64,000 nt of DNA from Oscillatoriales cyanobacterium M59_W2019_021 (lineage in GTDB: Bacteria > Cyanobacteriota > Cyanobacteriia > Cyanobacteriales > Geitlerinemataceae). Positions 44,942 through 54,873 of the stretch are shown piece after piece (position 1 is the stretch's first letter; each line of letters opens with the position of its first letter). Made by a program: the position numbers and the translations under genes. The DNA lies in assembly GCA_015295945.1 (NCBI GenBank), contig DVED01000105.1, positions 48,617 to 112,616 on the forward strand, read 5' to 3'. The notes under the pieces are model-generated. The model had not been told where the DNA came from, did no database searches, and saw nothing but the letters and a program-made list of their open reading frames with translations.

Positions 44942-45658
44942 ATGTCCAAACCCACCGATCGACCCTCCACCTTCTACGGCATTCCCAACGATGATTGGCA
45001 AGCTCGAATTTCGCGGTTAGCCGAACGCTTCAATCGGGAATATCGGGGGGAAACTTTTGAATTGCCCGAGGAAGTAGAAGCCATGCCGATTTTTCGAGAT
45101 TGGGCGGCAGGGAAACTGCAATCGAAAATGGCCTCGCGGTTTTGGGAACTTGCCGAACCGAAAAAAAATCAGCGCTGTTTGGATCTCGGTTGCGGGGTCA
45201 GTTTTTTAATTTATCCGTGGTGGGAATGGGGTGCATTTTTCTACGGTCGAGAAATTAGTAATGTCGCGCGAGATGCCCTCAAAGCTAGAGCGCCCCAACT
45301 CAATTCCAAACTGTTTAAAGGGGTAGAATTAGGGGCAGCACATGAGTTAGAAAATGAGACGATACAGTTTGATTTGGCGATCGCCACGGGCTTTAGTTGC
45401 TATTTTCCACTAGAGTATTGGGAGAAAGTTCTATCTGCTGTCAAAAGGGTTCTCAAACCGGGAAGTTCGTTCGTGTTCGACGCGATCGATCCCGATGCGC
45501 CCTTAGCAGAAGATTGGGCGATTTTGGAAACCTATTTGGGGGCGGAGGTGTTTTTAGAACCGCTGGCAGAATGGGACAAGTTATTGAAGTCGGTAAAAGT
45601 TAAAAAGATCGATCGACGTGATGGTGAGTTGTTTGCACAGTATAAAGTTCAGTGGTGA
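44942..45658 (+). CDS. Class I SAM-dependent methyltransferase
   Basis: The 238-residue protein has the Rossmann methyltransferase signature RCLDLGCGVSFLIYP (SAM loop) after a helical N-terminal region, then ATGFSCYFPLEYW and VLKPGSSFVFDAIDPDAPL (motifs around beta strands 4-5). The substrate is not evident. The start lacks a Shine-Dalgarno sequence and follows a nonamer tandem repeat. It converges with the Mn-catalase gene, with two hairpins between them. Confidence 0.8.
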   Translation: MSKPTDRPSTFYGIPNDDWQARISRLAERFNREYRGETFELPEEVEAMPIFRDWAAGKLQSKMASRFWELAEPKKNQRCLDLGCGVSFLIYPWWEWGAFFYGREISNVARDALKARAPQLNSKLFKGVELGAAHELENETIQFDLAIATGFSCYFPLEYWEKVLSAVKRVLKPGSSFVFDAIDPDAPLAEDWAILETYLGAEVFLEPLAEWDKLLKSVKVKKIDRRDGELFAQYKVQW

Positions 45659-45694
45659 GTTGATAGCGTTTCTCAATTGAATGAGAGACGTTCG

Positions 45695-45719
45695 ATTCAC
45701 CCCAATTGTAGGGGTGAAT
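45695..45719. repeat. Hairpin downstream of methyltransferase
   Basis: ATTCACCCC (45695-45703) and GGGGTGAAT (45711-45719) form a perfect 9-bp stem with a 7-nt loop. There is no T-run, so it may be a dispersed repeat (gtaggggtgaat type) rather than a terminator. Confidence 0.55.
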
Positions 45720-45764
45720 GGCATTCGCTCTTCCATGTATACCTTTAAATGAAGTGGCAATCAG

Positions 45765-45793
45765 AAAAAAAGGCGATCGATTAATCGATCGCC
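45765..45793 (-). terminator. Intrinsic terminator of Mn catalase gene
   Basis: On the reverse strand GGCGATCGAT-TA-ATCGATCGCC is a perfect 10-bp stem followed by seven T. It lies about 43 bp past the catalase stop and incorporates HIP1-like sequence. Confidence 0.85.
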
Positions 45794-45835
45794 CGTACCC
45801 GCATTGATTGGAGTTGAGAACTACTGAATTCTTCT

Positions 45836-46525
45836 TCAATTATTGCCTTTCATCGGGTCGACAATATAGCGAAACTCATCATCGGAGTTCCACGGACCCC
45901 GTTCGTCTTTGCCATTCGTCGATAAGTTGTAGTAGATATCGACCGTTTCATCGGGTTGAATGTTACCAAAGAAGGGATCGGTTAACTTCCCGATCGACTC
46001 TAATGCCTTCATAAACATTTTAGTATGGGAAATTTCCCGCGTTAACAAATGCACCAACGTTTCCTTGGTAGATTCATCAGGCGCTATTTTAATCAAAGAT
46101 TCGTAAGTTTGTCGTGCGCCTGCTTCTGCGGCGATATTGGCTCGCAAATCGCGGACGACATCGCCCCCTTCATTCAGATAAGTTGCCGTCCAAGCGGAAC
46201 CTTGGGAGTCGAGGAAGTGAGGTCCTTGTCCCCGAACTGCAAATAACGTGCTTTTGTAAGCATCGGTTTGATCCGCATTCTTAGTATGGACTTCGATCAG
46301 TTTGCCAATCATTTCCAAGTGACTAAACTCCTCGATGGCAATATCTTGCAGCATATCCTTAATCCCGGCGTGTTCGACGTGGAAAGATTGCACCCAGTAT
46401 TGCAATGCTGCCGACAATTCGCCCGTCGCACCGCCGAATTGCTCTAACAACAGTTGCGCGAAACGAGGATCGGGATCTTTGACATTAACGTCTTTATTGA
46501 TGAGTTCTTTTTTATGGAAAAACAC
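45836..46525 (-). CDS. Manganese (non-heme) catalase
   Basis: The 229-residue protein starts at GTG after CAAGGAG. It is a ferritin-like four-helix protein that dismutates hydrogen peroxide with a di-Mn centre. Ligand motifs are GGATGELSAALQYWVQS (Glu), DIAIEEFSHLEMIGKLI (Glu and ExxH), RANIAAEAGARQTYESL (Glu) and LLTREISHTKMFMKALE (ExxH). The C-terminal segment (PFFGNIQPDETVDIYYNLS) is usual for short Mn catalases. Cytoplasmic peroxide defence is expected. It has its own terminator. Confidence 0.93.
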   Translation of the reverse strand: MFFHKKELINKDVNVKDPDPRFAQLLLEQFGGATGELSAALQYWVQSFHVEHAGIKDMLQDIAIEEFSHLEMIGKLIEVHTKNADQTDAYKSTLFAVRGQGPHFLDSQGSAWTATYLNEGGDVVRDLRANIAAEAGARQTYESLIKIAPDESTKETLVHLLTREISHTKMFMKALESIGKLTDPFFGNIQPDETVDIYYNLSTNGKDERGPWNSDDEFRYIVDPMKGNN

Positions 46526-46701
46526 TGAAAAAATCTCCTTGGGGTAACGCGAGCGATTTGGCTGGGTTGGCTCTGCGCTGTTTTGAGGTTTCTGGTTTGT
46601 ATCGTAACAAAGTACCTTCGCTTGCGCTCTCTGTCGATCGATAGAAAAGAAGGCGAAATCGATCGCGAAAATTTACACCCTAGGAGATAGAGTTCGTAGA
46701 A

Positions 46702-47361
46702 TTAAGGATGAATCTGACTTAAAATCAATCTGAGGCGATCGTAGTCGTCTTTGAGGAGAAGGCTGAGCATTCGTCCGGCGGCAACCAGCCAATCTCGATC
46801 GGCTTTGCGGTATTGATAAATTTGCCGAATTGCCGCTGCCGTTAAGGCTTCCACGGGTGCACTGGCAACTTGCAGGAGCGTTCGCAGAAAATCCAGATCT
46901 TCGCTGAAGTGAATGACTTCTTCGGGGGTGCAGTAGTAAACGGCTTGGTGGATTTGCGGCGGTCGGGGGGGCAAGTATTGGTAGACAATGCTACTAAGTT
47001 CGCCAGCGTTCACAGGAGGGGGTGTAAACCCAACGATCGCCGCGCGAAATTCGGTTTTCAGCATGGCGAAAATTTGCGGCTGTTGTTCTCGCAACTCCGG
47101 TAAGGATAGCCCCAAAGCTCTGGCTCGGTGGACGGAATCGATCGGGCTGGTGGTGGCGTGGTAAACTGCGGCGTAGACCTGGTTTCCCGAGTCCTCATCG
47201 GTGGACTTCACCCAACTGCCGAAGGGAGGCATGGCTGGAAATGCTAAATCTTCCGGTTCCAGACATTGCGCCAAAAACTCCGTCGTGGCAGTTTCGATGA
47301 CCTCGGCGAAGTGGTTGGGCGATCGCTCCCCTCCGGCAAATTGCGGCAATGGCAGTCGCAT
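46702..47361 (-). CDS. Conserved cyanobacterial protein, HAS-barrel type
   Basis: The product is 219 residues from the ATG at 47361; an in-frame extension to 47451 overlaps ndhS and is rejected. The N-terminus (VIETATTEFLAQCLEPEDLA, MPPFGSWVKS) resembles the HAS-barrel found at the start of HerA-like ATPases, but no ATPase domain follows. The C-terminal part is helical (FSEDLDFLRTLLQVASAPVE). It is highly conserved among cyanobacteria as I recall. It lies 14 bp after ndhS on the same strand, so the two are probably co-transcribed. Function unknown. Confidence 0.65.
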   Translation of the reverse strand: MRLPLPQFAGGERSPNHFAEVIETATTEFLAQCLEPEDLAFPAMPPFGSWVKSTDEDSGNQVYAAVYHATTSPIDSVHRARALGLSLPELREQQPQIFAMLKTEFRAAIVGFTPPPVNAGELSSIVYQYLPPRPPQIHQAVYYCTPEEVIHFSEDLDFLRTLLQVASAPVEALTAAAIRQIYQYRKADRDWLVAAGRMLSLLLKDDYDRLRLILSQIHP

Positions 47362-47375
47362 GGACGATTTCTGCT

Positions 47376-47570
47376 CTATTTTTTCACTCGTCCGGCAGTG
47401 GCATCTACCAGTTCTAATTCGGAAAGGCGGAAGGTGACGGAGTGATCCCAATTGCCGCCTTCAAAGAGGACGGAAGCTTTGCCATCGCTAATCCGCTGGA
47501 CTAAGCCCTGAAATTGGTAGTAGATATCGTTAGGGTTGGTGACGACAACTGCCGAACCGGGTAGAATCAT
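47376..47570 (-). CDS. ndhS: NDH-1 subunit S (ferredoxin-binding, SH3-like)
   Basis: The 64-residue protein ([52 protein letters not shown]) matches NdhS/CRR31 (Ssl0352 of Synechocystis). This SH3-like subunit sits on the ferredoxin site of photosynthetic NDH-1 and takes part in cyclic electron flow. Length is as expected. It is first in a likely two-gene transcript with the HAS-barrel-type gene. Confidence 0.85.
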   Translation of the reverse strand: MILPGSAVVVTNPNDIYYQFQGLVQRISDGKASVLFEGGNWDHSVTFRLSELELVDATAGRVKK

Positions 47571-47700
47571 GGTTTTTCAACGGGAGTGAAACTGGAAAAT
47601 TGCTGTTATCTAGCTTATCGCAATCTTCCCAGTCTATGGCGGTTTCCCCGCCCCGAGGCGATCGCCCCGACAGACGCTCGCACCGCCCCTATCTGTCAAT

Positions 47701-47827
47701 CCCCCTGGAGGGTAGAACAAATTCACCCGATCGGGTGAAGCGACTCCAGGGGGAGAACGATATACTTTATTTCATTACCAGACCTTTGATTGCCCTATCT
47801 CTGTTGGATAGGGTCTTTATTTTTTTT
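47701..47827 (+). ncRNA. Candidate small RNA with nested stem and terminator
   Basis: CCCCCTGGAG (47701-47710) pairs with CTCCAGGGGG (47744-47753). The enclosed TTCACCCGATCGGGTGAA (47722-47739) is a perfect palindrome that forms an inner stem. About 40 nt later a canonical intrinsic terminator on the forward strand ends the unit. No forward-strand gene lies upstream, since ndhS points away, so the terminator must serve a transcript that starts in this gap. The 5' end is a guess. Family unknown. Confidence 0.55.
47793..47827 (+). terminator. Intrinsic terminator of candidate sRNA
   Basis: CCCTATC (47793-47799) and GATAGGG (47807-47813) form a 7-bp stem with a 7-nt loop, followed by TCTTTATTTTTTTT. 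It is oriented for the forward strand only. Confidence 0.85.
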
Positions 47828-48674
47828 GGGGAGATTTGGTAATCTGCCGCGTTTCCTCCAACCGAGCGCAGAAGGCAGAAGGAAAAAGACCGCTCGATCG
47901 AGGTTTGAACGTTCGCCTCCGTCCTCGCTGTTCTGGGGACGATGATTGACCGCTATTGTAAGTGATAAGTATACCGCACCGCACTCTCATTCACCAATGA
48001 CCAATGGTCACTCTTCTCGACTGATTGGCTTCGTTGTGAAGTTTTTTTGGGGCTGAAACAGCCTATCTTTTATATTTTCTTCATACTAATAAAGAAAATA
48101 TAAAATTTTTTGATAACGACATATAAATAAGATAATTTGGAACATTTTTTATTTTTATAAATAGAGACATCGGTCTTGAATTTGCGGGAAATGGGGAGAA
48201 TTGACGGTGAAAACCCGTTTTATCGTCAGTGAAAACTTGAAGTAGAAGGGGAAGTTTCGGGTTTGAAGAGTGGGACGAACGCCCGATCGGTAGAGTATAG
48301 AAAAGCCAAACCGATCTCTTCAACTGTGGCGGGGAACGAATCTTGCTTTAAGCATCCAGCTATTAAGCGTCAATGTATATCGTGTAACCCACGTCGGGTG
48401 GTGGGTTACGGCACGGATTCAAACGGATGGGTTTTGCCGACAAATTATCCCCGTACCTAACTCATCCTACGAAACTTGTGAATTGGGAGAGACGGGGCGA
48501 TCGGATGAGAAAACTCGCAGGTTCCACCCGCCCCGATCTTCGCGAACCATAATACAGATACTACAATCTTTGACAAATCGATCGCCCCCACCTGTGCACT
48601 TCCCGATCCGGAATGTGCCACAATAACCTTGCAGACCATAGACAGATAATATCGATCCAGTAGGAGAGCGTTTC
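47828..48674. other. Long intergenic region before leuS
   Basis: No gene is seen in 847 bases. Features: TTATATTTTCTT (48070-48081) with AAGAAAATATAA (48092-48103), a perfect 12-bp AT stem with a 10-nt loop; and a gtaacccac/gtgggttac hairpin at about 48382-48413, a dispersed type also seen near 56.53 kb. The last 100 bases should hold the leuS promoter and leader. No T-box, which would be unexpected in cyanobacteria, is visible. Confidence 0.6.
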
Positions 48675-51239
48675 GTGGAGTCCCGATATAACCCCGCATC
48701 CATCGAATCTAAATGGCAGCAAACCTGGGCGCAAGACGGTTTGGATCGCACCCCCCAAGATAGCGACAAACCCAAATTTTATGCCCTGTCCATGTTCCCG
48801 TACCCGTCGGGAAACTTACACATGGGTCACGTGCGTAACTATACCATTACCGATGCCATCGCCCGTCTGAAGCGGATGCAGGGATATCGCGTGTTGCACC
48901 CCATGGGGTGGGATGCCTTCGGACTTCCGGCGGAAAATGCGGCGATCGATCGCGGCGTTCACCCGGCGACGTGGACGAACCAAAATATCGCTCATATGAA
49001 GCGACAATTGCAACAGTTGGGATTCTCCCTCGACTGGGAACGGGAAGTTGCGACCTGCGCTCCTGATTATTATAAGTGGACGCAATGGATATTCTTGCAA
49101 TTTTTCGATGCGGGTTTGGCGTACCAGAAAGAGTCAGCGGTGAATTGGGACCCCATCGACCAAACGGTATTGGCGAACGAGCAGGTAGACAGCGAAGGGC
49201 GATCGTGGCGTTCTGGGGCGAAAGTGGAACGTAAATTACTCAAGCAATGGTTTTTCAAGATCACTGACTACGCCGAACAGTTGTTAAACGATTTGGATAA
49301 GTTGTCGGGATGGCCCGATCGAGTTAAAGTGATGCAAGCGAATTGGATTGGCAAATCCATCGGTGCTTACTTAGAATTTCCGATCGTCGGCAGCGAGGAA
49401 AAAATCGGCGTCTTCACCACCCGTCCCGATACCGCCTATGGCGTGACTTATGTGGTTTTGGCGCCGGAACACCCGCTTACCCAGCGCGTTACCTCCGCAG
49501 ACCGGAAAGATGCGGTAGCAGCGTTTGTCAAAGAAGTGGGGGAAGAAAGTGAGATCGATCGCACTGCCGAAGACAAACCCAAACGCGGCATCCCCACCGG
49601 AGGCACGGCGATTAACCCCTTCACCGGAGAAGAAATCCCCATCTGGATTGCCGATTACGTCTTGTACGAATACGGCACGGGTGCGGTGATGGGAGTTCCC
49701 GCACACGATACCCGCGATTTCCGCTTCGCCACGGACAACCAATTACCCATTAAAACGGTCATCGTTCCCGAAGGAGAAGACGCGGCAAAACCCTTAGAAG
49801 CTGCCTATACCGAAGCGGGAGTGATGGTCAATTCCGGACAGTTCGACGGCACTCCCTCAGTAGAAGGCAAGCAAAAAGTTATCGAATACGCCGAATCGCA
49901 AGGGTTCGGCAAAGCGCGAATTCAATACCGCTTGCGAGATTGGTTGATTTCCCGGCAACGGTACTGGGGGGCGCCGATTCCCATTATTCACTGTCCCGAT
50001 TGCGGTGCGGTTCCGGTTCCTGAAGACCAACTCCCGGTTCGATTGCCGGAAGATGTGGACTTTTCCGGGAAAGGGGCGTCTCCCTTGGCGAAGTTGGAAA
50101 ACTGGGTGAACGTTCCCTGTCCCAGTTGCGGCACTCCGGCGAAGCGGGAAACCGATACGATGGACACCTTTATCGATTCGTCGTGGTATTTCTTGCGTTA
50201 CACCGATGCGAATAACGATCGCCAAGTGTTCGACGAGACTAAGGTTAACGATTGGATGCCTGTGGATCAATATGTAGGTGGTATCGAACACGCGATACTA
50301 CATTTGTTGTATTCCCGATTTTTTACCAAGGTTTTGCGCGATCGCCGATTGTTGAATTTCGACGAACCGTTCTCTCGGTTGTTAACTCAAGGCATGGTGC
50401 AGGGGTTAACCTATATGAACCCCAACAAAGGGGGGAAAGATAAGTGGATTCCGTCCCATTTAGTCGATGCCAACGACCCCAAAGATCCCCAAACTGGGGA
50501 GCCTTTACAACGCTTGTACGCCACCATGTCCAAGTCGAAAGGCAACGGCGTCGCACCGGAAGATGTAGTGTCGAAATACGGCGTGGATACGGCGCGGATG
50601 TTCATCCTGTTTAAAGCCCCGCCGGAAAAAGATTTGGAATGGGACGATGCGGATGTAGAAGGGCAATTCCGCTTCCTGAATCGAGTTTGGCGTTTGGTTC
50701 ATGAATTTGTCTCTTCTCCCAAAGGGACAAAAAATAACGGACAATTGACCAAACCCGAAAAAGATTTGCGCCGCGCCATCCATACGGCAATTTTAGAAGT
50801 TACCGAGGATATGGAAGGTGACTATCAGTTCAACACGGCAATTTCCGAGTTGATGAAGTTGAGCAATGCGTTAACCGACGCGCCTTGTAAAGATTCCCCC
50901 GTTTACGTAGAAGGCATCGAAACCTTAATTAAATTGATGGCTCCCTTTGCCCCCCACATTGCCGAGGAGTTGTGGAACGAAATCGGACATTCCGATTCGG
51001 TTCATCACCAAGCTTGGTTAGAAGTTGATGAAAGTGCTTTAGTGGTCGATGAAATTACCCTGGCTATTCAGGTGATGGGTAAAATGCGCGGCACGATTCA
51101 AGTTCCGGCGAATTTGGATAAAACCGAGTTGGAAAAACTGGCGCGCGAATCGGAAGTCGCCCAGAAACATATTGCTGGGAAGGAGATTAAAAAGGTGATC
51201 GTGGTTCCTAATAAGTTGGTCAATTTTGTGGTTGTTTAA
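48675..51239 (+). CDS. leuS: Leucyl-tRNA synthetase
   Basis: The 854-residue class I synthetase charges tRNA-Leu. The HIGH-equivalent is [13 protein letters not shown] and the KMSKS loop is [10 protein letters not shown]. The CP1 editing domain is present ([25 protein letters not shown]). A zinc-type CxxC pair occurs in [11 protein letters not shown] and VPCPSCGTP. It starts at GTG preceded by AGGAGAG. Full length and intact. It is a single-gene unit between a long leader and a short gap. Confidence 0.97.
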   Translation: MESRYNPASIESKWQQTWAQDGLDRTPQDSDKPKFYALSMFPYPSGNLHMGHVRNYTITDAIARLKRMQGYRVLHPMGWDAFGLPAENAAIDRGVHPATWTNQNIAHMKRQLQQLGFSLDWEREVATCAPDYYKWTQWIFLQFFDAGLAYQKESAVNWDPIDQTVLANEQVDSEGRSWRSGAKVERKLLKQWFFKITDYAEQLLNDLDKLSGWPDRVKVMQANWIGKSIGAYLEFPIVGSEEKIGVFTTRPDTAYGVTYVVLAPEHPLTQRVTSADRKDAVAAFVKEVGEESEIDRTAEDKPKRGIPTGGTAINPFTGEEIPIWIADYVLYEYGTGAVMGVPAHDTRDFRFATDNQLPIKTVIVPEGEDAAKPLEAAYTEAGVMVNSGQFDGTPSVEGKQKVIEYAESQGFGKARIQYRLRDWLISRQRYWGAPIPIIHCPDCGAVPVPEDQLPVRLPEDVDFSGKGASPLAKLENWVNVPCPSCGTPAKRETDTMDTFIDSSWYFLRYTDANNDRQVFDETKVNDWMPVDQYVGGIEHAILHLLYSRFFTKVLRDRRLLNFDEPFSRLLTQGMVQGLTYMNPNKGGKDKWIPSHLVDANDPKDPQTGEPLQRLYATMSKSKGNGVAPEDVVSKYGVDTARMFILFKAPPEKDLEWDDADVEGQFRFLNRVWRLVHEFVSSPKGTKNNGQLTKPEKDLRRAIHTAILEVTEDMEGDYQFNTAISELMKLSNALTDAPCKDSPVYVEGIETLIKLMAPFAPHIAEELWNEIGHSDSVHHQAWLEVDESALVVDEITLAIQVMGKMRGTIQVPANLDKTELEKLARESEVAQKHIAGKEIKKVIVVPNKLVNFVVV

Positions 51240-51624
51240 TTAGGGGTCATGGGGAATGGGTTTCAATCCCCAATCCAACACCCAATCCCCAGGGGTCTCG
51301 AAAATGATTATCGTACAATAACTGTTTATAGCTACGCCCCTAACCTAGAATACCACAAGTCGAAAACCCTGTAAACTCGTTCTCTTAATGCTCCCATTCT
51401 CAATAAATGGGGCGAATTTTGGGGCGATCGCGGGGTTGTCCGGAGTTGGCGACACTTTGTTGGAGACGCTTTGCGATCGAAATTTTCTAGCCGCAACTAG
51501 ATGAGCTTTTGGGCAGAAGGCAGAAGGAAAACCATTGATGGGTCTGGATGTCCCGTTTTGCCTTTGTCCTAAGCACCATGCGCTTAGCTATACAAGGAAC
51601 GAGCGATCGCGAGAGCGTAAAAGC
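51240..51624. other. Intergenic region, no gene seen
   Basis: This gap lies between the convergent leuS and dmeF-like genes. It has a G/C-rich repeat-like start (ggaatgggtttcaatcccc, about 51251-51290) and otherwise nothing I can assign. No clear intrinsic terminator for leuS was found. Confidence 0.5.
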
Positions 51625-52596
51625 TTAGCGATTCGCGCAAGGTTCCCCGTGACAGAGATTGACTTCTACCAAAACGTGAGCGAGATGGGGAATCGATGCA
51701 AGTAAACTTTTGTAGTATTGCGGGGGTTGAGGGTCGTGAGTCACCAGAGAAATCGTCGCGGCTAAATGATGCTGACTGACGTGCCAAATGTGTAAATCGA
51801 CAATGCGATTGTCCGCATCGTCTTCGATCGCCGTGACGATCGCCAATTGGGTCGATTTCTCGATGCCTCCATCCAGCAAAATCGAGCCAGTATCGCCAAC
51901 CAAACCATAAGACCATTTGGCAATGACGATCGTACCGACTAATCCCATTGCCGCATCCATCCACACCCAACCCAGAAACTTGCCGCTTAATAAAGCCACA
52001 ATTGCCAACACCGAAGTGAGAGCATCGGCTAAGACGTGAATGTAAGCCGCGCGTAAGTTGCGATCGTGATGGTGATGGTGAGGATCTTGGGCAGCGTGAG
52101 GGTGATTCTCCTGCAATAAAACCGCACTGACGAGATTGACAACTAACCCAATGGCAGAAATGCCGATGGCTTCGTCAAACTGAATCGTTTGGGGATCGAA
52201 AAAGCGACCGACAGACTCCATCCCCATCATCAAAGCGACGACGGCAAGGGCAACCGCGCTGGCAAATCCTCCCAAGATGCTCGCCTTTCCGGTGCCAAAT
52301 GTATATTGAGGGTCGTTGGCATGATTGCGAGCGTATTGATAGGCAAAAACCGCTATCCCAAATGCAGCCACGTGGGTTGCCATATGCCAACCGTCAGCCA
52401 GCAGCGCCATCGAACCCCAAATCGTTCCGGCGACAATTTCGGCAACCATCGTCACCGCCGTCAGCACCATCACGAGTTTGGTATTTTTCTCGGCACGATC
52501 TCCGCCAACCTGAAAGTTGTGAGCGTGTTGCCATTCTTCGAGAGTATGGAAGTGCATCGAACTTTGAGAACCGGAATTTTGGCGAACCAATAGCAT
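51625..52596 (-). CDS. Cation diffusion facilitator, DmeF-like
   Basis: The 323-residue protein has six predicted membrane helices and a cytoplasmic tail. The His-rich N-terminus (MHFHTLEEWQHAHNF) and the MALLADGWHMATHVAAF helix match the Co(II)/Ni(II) efflux type DmeF. The second metal site is HVLADALTSVLAIVALL. A His-rich loop (PHAAQDPHHHHHD) lies between helices 4 and 5. The C-terminal domain has VDLHIWHVSQHHL. It probably exports divalent metals in exchange for protons. An in-frame ATG at MHF is an alternative start. Confidence 0.88.
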   Translation of the reverse strand: MLLVRQNSGSQSSMHFHTLEEWQHAHNFQVGGDRAEKNTKLVMVLTAVTMVAEIVAGTIWGSMALLADGWHMATHVAAFGIAVFAYQYARNHANDPQYTFGTGKASILGGFASAVALAVVALMMGMESVGRFFDPQTIQFDEAIGISAIGLVVNLVSAVLLQENHPHAAQDPHHHHHDRNLRAAYIHVLADALTSVLAIVALLSGKFLGWVWMDAAMGLVGTIVIAKWSYGLVGDTGSILLDGGIEKSTQLAIVTAIEDDADNRIVDLHIWHVSQHHLAATISLVTHDPQPPQYYKSLLASIPHLAHVLVEVNLCHGEPCANR

Positions 52597-52693
52597 CTAG
52601 CTTATCAAATCTCGCTGTCAACGATCGGCTGAGGCGATCTCTTCTTGCACCCCCTATATTTTTACGGGAGATTGGCGGTAAGCTGGAACCGAT

Positions 52694-54220
52694 ATGGAGG
52701 TAGAAGTCCACAATTGGTTGCGATCGTTCTTGAGGTCGTCCGGCGACCCAGTTTGGCCCCATCATTTGACGATGGGTCGGTTGGTGGCGCGGGCGTTGCG
52801 GTTGGGACGCAGCGCTTTGATTCAGACGGGATCGTTTGCCGAGGGGGACGGACGGTATCGGTTAAGCTATCTCCTCCCGTTGTTGATGGGTTCAGATCCG
52901 GCGTTGTTGGTGGTTCCCGAGTCGTTGCATTCGCAGTTACTCGAAGTGGAGATTCCCAAGTTGCAGGGGTGGGGTCAGTTCGAGAAATCGGTGGTGGCGG
53001 GCGAAGCTTGGGAGGCGGGGTTTGAGGGCTTGCTGGTGGTGTCTCCCCAAGTGTGGCTGAGCGATCGGCTGCGAGGGGGCGATCTCTTTGGGTCGGGAAT
53101 TCCCACGGTATTCGACGGGGCAGACGATTTGGAACGGTGGACGCGGGAACTGCTGACGGTGGCGTTGGGTTCCGGGGACTGGGAGGCGTTGATGGCGGCG
53201 CGTGCCGATGCTGCCGATGCCATTCGCGACGCGCGGGTGCGACTGACTAAAGCGGCATTTCAACACCCGGCAAATCCTTACGATTGTTACTTACTCGATG
53301 CAGCCGAACAAAAGATTCTGGAGGAGTTGCACTCGACACTGCGGGATGGAGGGAACTCGTCCTCACTTCCTCCGGCTTGGGATGCGTTTTGGGAAGGCTT
53401 TTACTCGGAGAACCCATCGATTTGGATCGATCTCGATCGCGCTTCGGGCAAGTTTGTCCTGTCTGCGTGTCCGGCGGATATCGCCCCGATTTTGCGTCCG
53501 ATTTGGCAGCAGCAGCCGATCGTGGTCGTGGGTGGGGCGCTGGATGTGGAGGCGAAGGCGACGATCTATCGGCAACGGGTGGGATTGCCGGATCTGACTT
53601 GCGTCAAGTTTGTGCCCGATCGCCAGAACGAATCGATCCACCTTTACTTGCCCGACGGTTTGCCCCTGCCGAATACGCCGCAATTTCAGGAATCGCTGAT
53701 TCGGGAACTGCATACGTTGATTCGGGTGAGTACGCGATTTGCATCGGCAGTGCGTTCTCCCATCGTTATTCTGGTGGGGGATACGCCGTTGAAGGCGATC
53801 GTCGGTTCGGTGCTGGCAGCGGAGTTCGGCTCGCGGGTGCGGGTGGAGCCGACGGAGTTGGCGGACGATGGGATTTTGGTTGCGGGTTGGGAGTTTTGGC
53901 GGAATGCTCAAACCCAGTTGTCGCCGCCTCGGTTATTGGCGATCGCCACTTTACCCCTACCTTCTCTAGAAAATCCCCGCGTTGCCGGACGGGTGTTGCA
54001 TTACAAGCAGCAACGCCAGGACTGGTTCCGGTTCTATTTGCTGCCGACGGCACTGGGGGAATTGCAACGGGCGATCGCCCCAGTTCGTAACGGTTGCGGC
54101 GTGGTGGCACTGTTGGATACGCGGGTGTTGCACCGCAGTTACGGGTCGCAAATTCTCTCGGCGATCGCTCCCATGGCGCGGATTAATTATATCGATGCCA
54201 GTTTGTTTGGGATGGATTAA
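52694..54220 (+). CDS. DinG-like helicase-fold protein lacking Walker motifs
   Basis: The 508-residue protein follows the XPD/DinG superfamily 2 outline, but the ATPase motifs are gone. Where Walker A should be the sequence reads SALIQTGSFAEGDGRYRLSY without GKT, and the DEAH box position reads VFDGADDLERW. The C-terminal helicase-like end is clear (RNGCGVVALLDTRVLHRSYG, QILSAIAP). It is a conserved cyanobacterial type, to my knowledge, so it is probably a DNA-binding or scaffold protein rather than pseudogene decay: the frame is intact and long. It stands alone on its strand. Confidence 0.65.
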   Translation: MEVEVHNWLRSFLRSSGDPVWPHHLTMGRLVARALRLGRSALIQTGSFAEGDGRYRLSYLLPLLMGSDPALLVVPESLHSQLLEVEIPKLQGWGQFEKSVVAGEAWEAGFEGLLVVSPQVWLSDRLRGGDLFGSGIPTVFDGADDLERWTRELLTVALGSGDWEALMAARADAADAIRDARVRLTKAAFQHPANPYDCYLLDAAEQKILEELHSTLRDGGNSSSLPPAWDAFWEGFYSENPSIWIDLDRASGKFVLSACPADIAPILRPIWQQQPIVVVGGALDVEAKATIYRQRVGLPDLTCVKFVPDRQNESIHLYLPDGLPLPNTPQFQESLIRELHTLIRVSTRFASAVRSPIVILVGDTPLKAIVGSVLAAEFGSRVRVEPTELADDGILVAGWEFWRNAQTQLSPPRLLAIATLPLPSLENPRVAGRVLHYKQQRQDWFRFYLLPTALGELQRAIAPVRNGCGVVALLDTRVLHRSYGSQILSAIAPMARINYIDASLFGMD

Positions 54221-54241
54221 CGATCGATGTCGGATTGATCG

Positions 54242-54847
54242 TTAACCTTCTCGCACCATCCAAACTAGAAAACCTAAGATTTGTTCGACAGGAGGAAGTG
54301 CGTATATCGTCAAATCGATCGAGATTGTTTGCCCTTCAAGCTTGAGAAATTGCCACTGTATCCCGTTACTGACGCTACCATAGATGGTGGAAATTGGCTG
54401 ATTTTTAGCTTCGTTAAACTTTTGAGCTGCAACCATCTCGGCAACACATTGACCAATTCCCGTTTTCAAATCAGCTTGTTTGGCTTCCACAATGATTATA
54501 GCAGGTGCTTCAATTGCCAACATTTCTGACGAGCGACTGATGAGAAAATCGCAACGTCCGTTCAGTCCTAAATTTTCATCAATTGTAAAATCTTCTCCCG
54601 AAAATAAGCTAATTTTTCTATCTAAAATTCGTCGAATCTCAACGAGGATTGGCATAATAATTAACTCTGATCGCGCTTTTTCACTGCCCGTAGCAATGGC
54701 AATCGGCACAGTTTCTTCTAAATAATCTTTTAGAGTGACTGACGGTGCTATCGGCTCGACTCTCGGCAAAAAGCGAATCCCTTCTACGGTTGAGAGTTGA
54801 AAGGCTTCTTTTACTTTAGTAATCGTGGTAAACTGACTGTAAGGCAT
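54242..54847 (-). CDS. PD-(D/E)XK-like nuclease-fold protein
   Basis: The 201-residue protein has a recognisable PD-(D/E)XK core: LNGRCDFLISRS (Asp), then IIIVEAKQADLKTGIGQC (E-x-K), then VAEMVAAQKFNEAKN as the following helix, preceded by a conserved helix with a Glu (RSELIIMPILVEIRRIL). The fold serves restriction enzymes and housekeeping nucleases. Many cyanobacterial genomes carry such single proteins. No methylase or partner gene is near. The target is unknown. Confidence 0.6.
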   Translation of the reverse strand: MPYSQFTTITKVKEAFQLSTVEGIRFLPRVEPIAPSVTLKDYLEETVPIAIATGSEKARSELIIMPILVEIRRILDRKISLFSGEDFTIDENLGLNGRCDFLISRSSEMLAIEAPAIIIVEAKQADLKTGIGQCVAEMVAAQKFNEAKNQPISTIYGSVSNGIQWQFLKLEGQTISIDLTIYALPPVEQILGFLVWMVREG

Positions 54848-54873
54848 GGCTTTATGTCAAAAAAAACTTTGCT

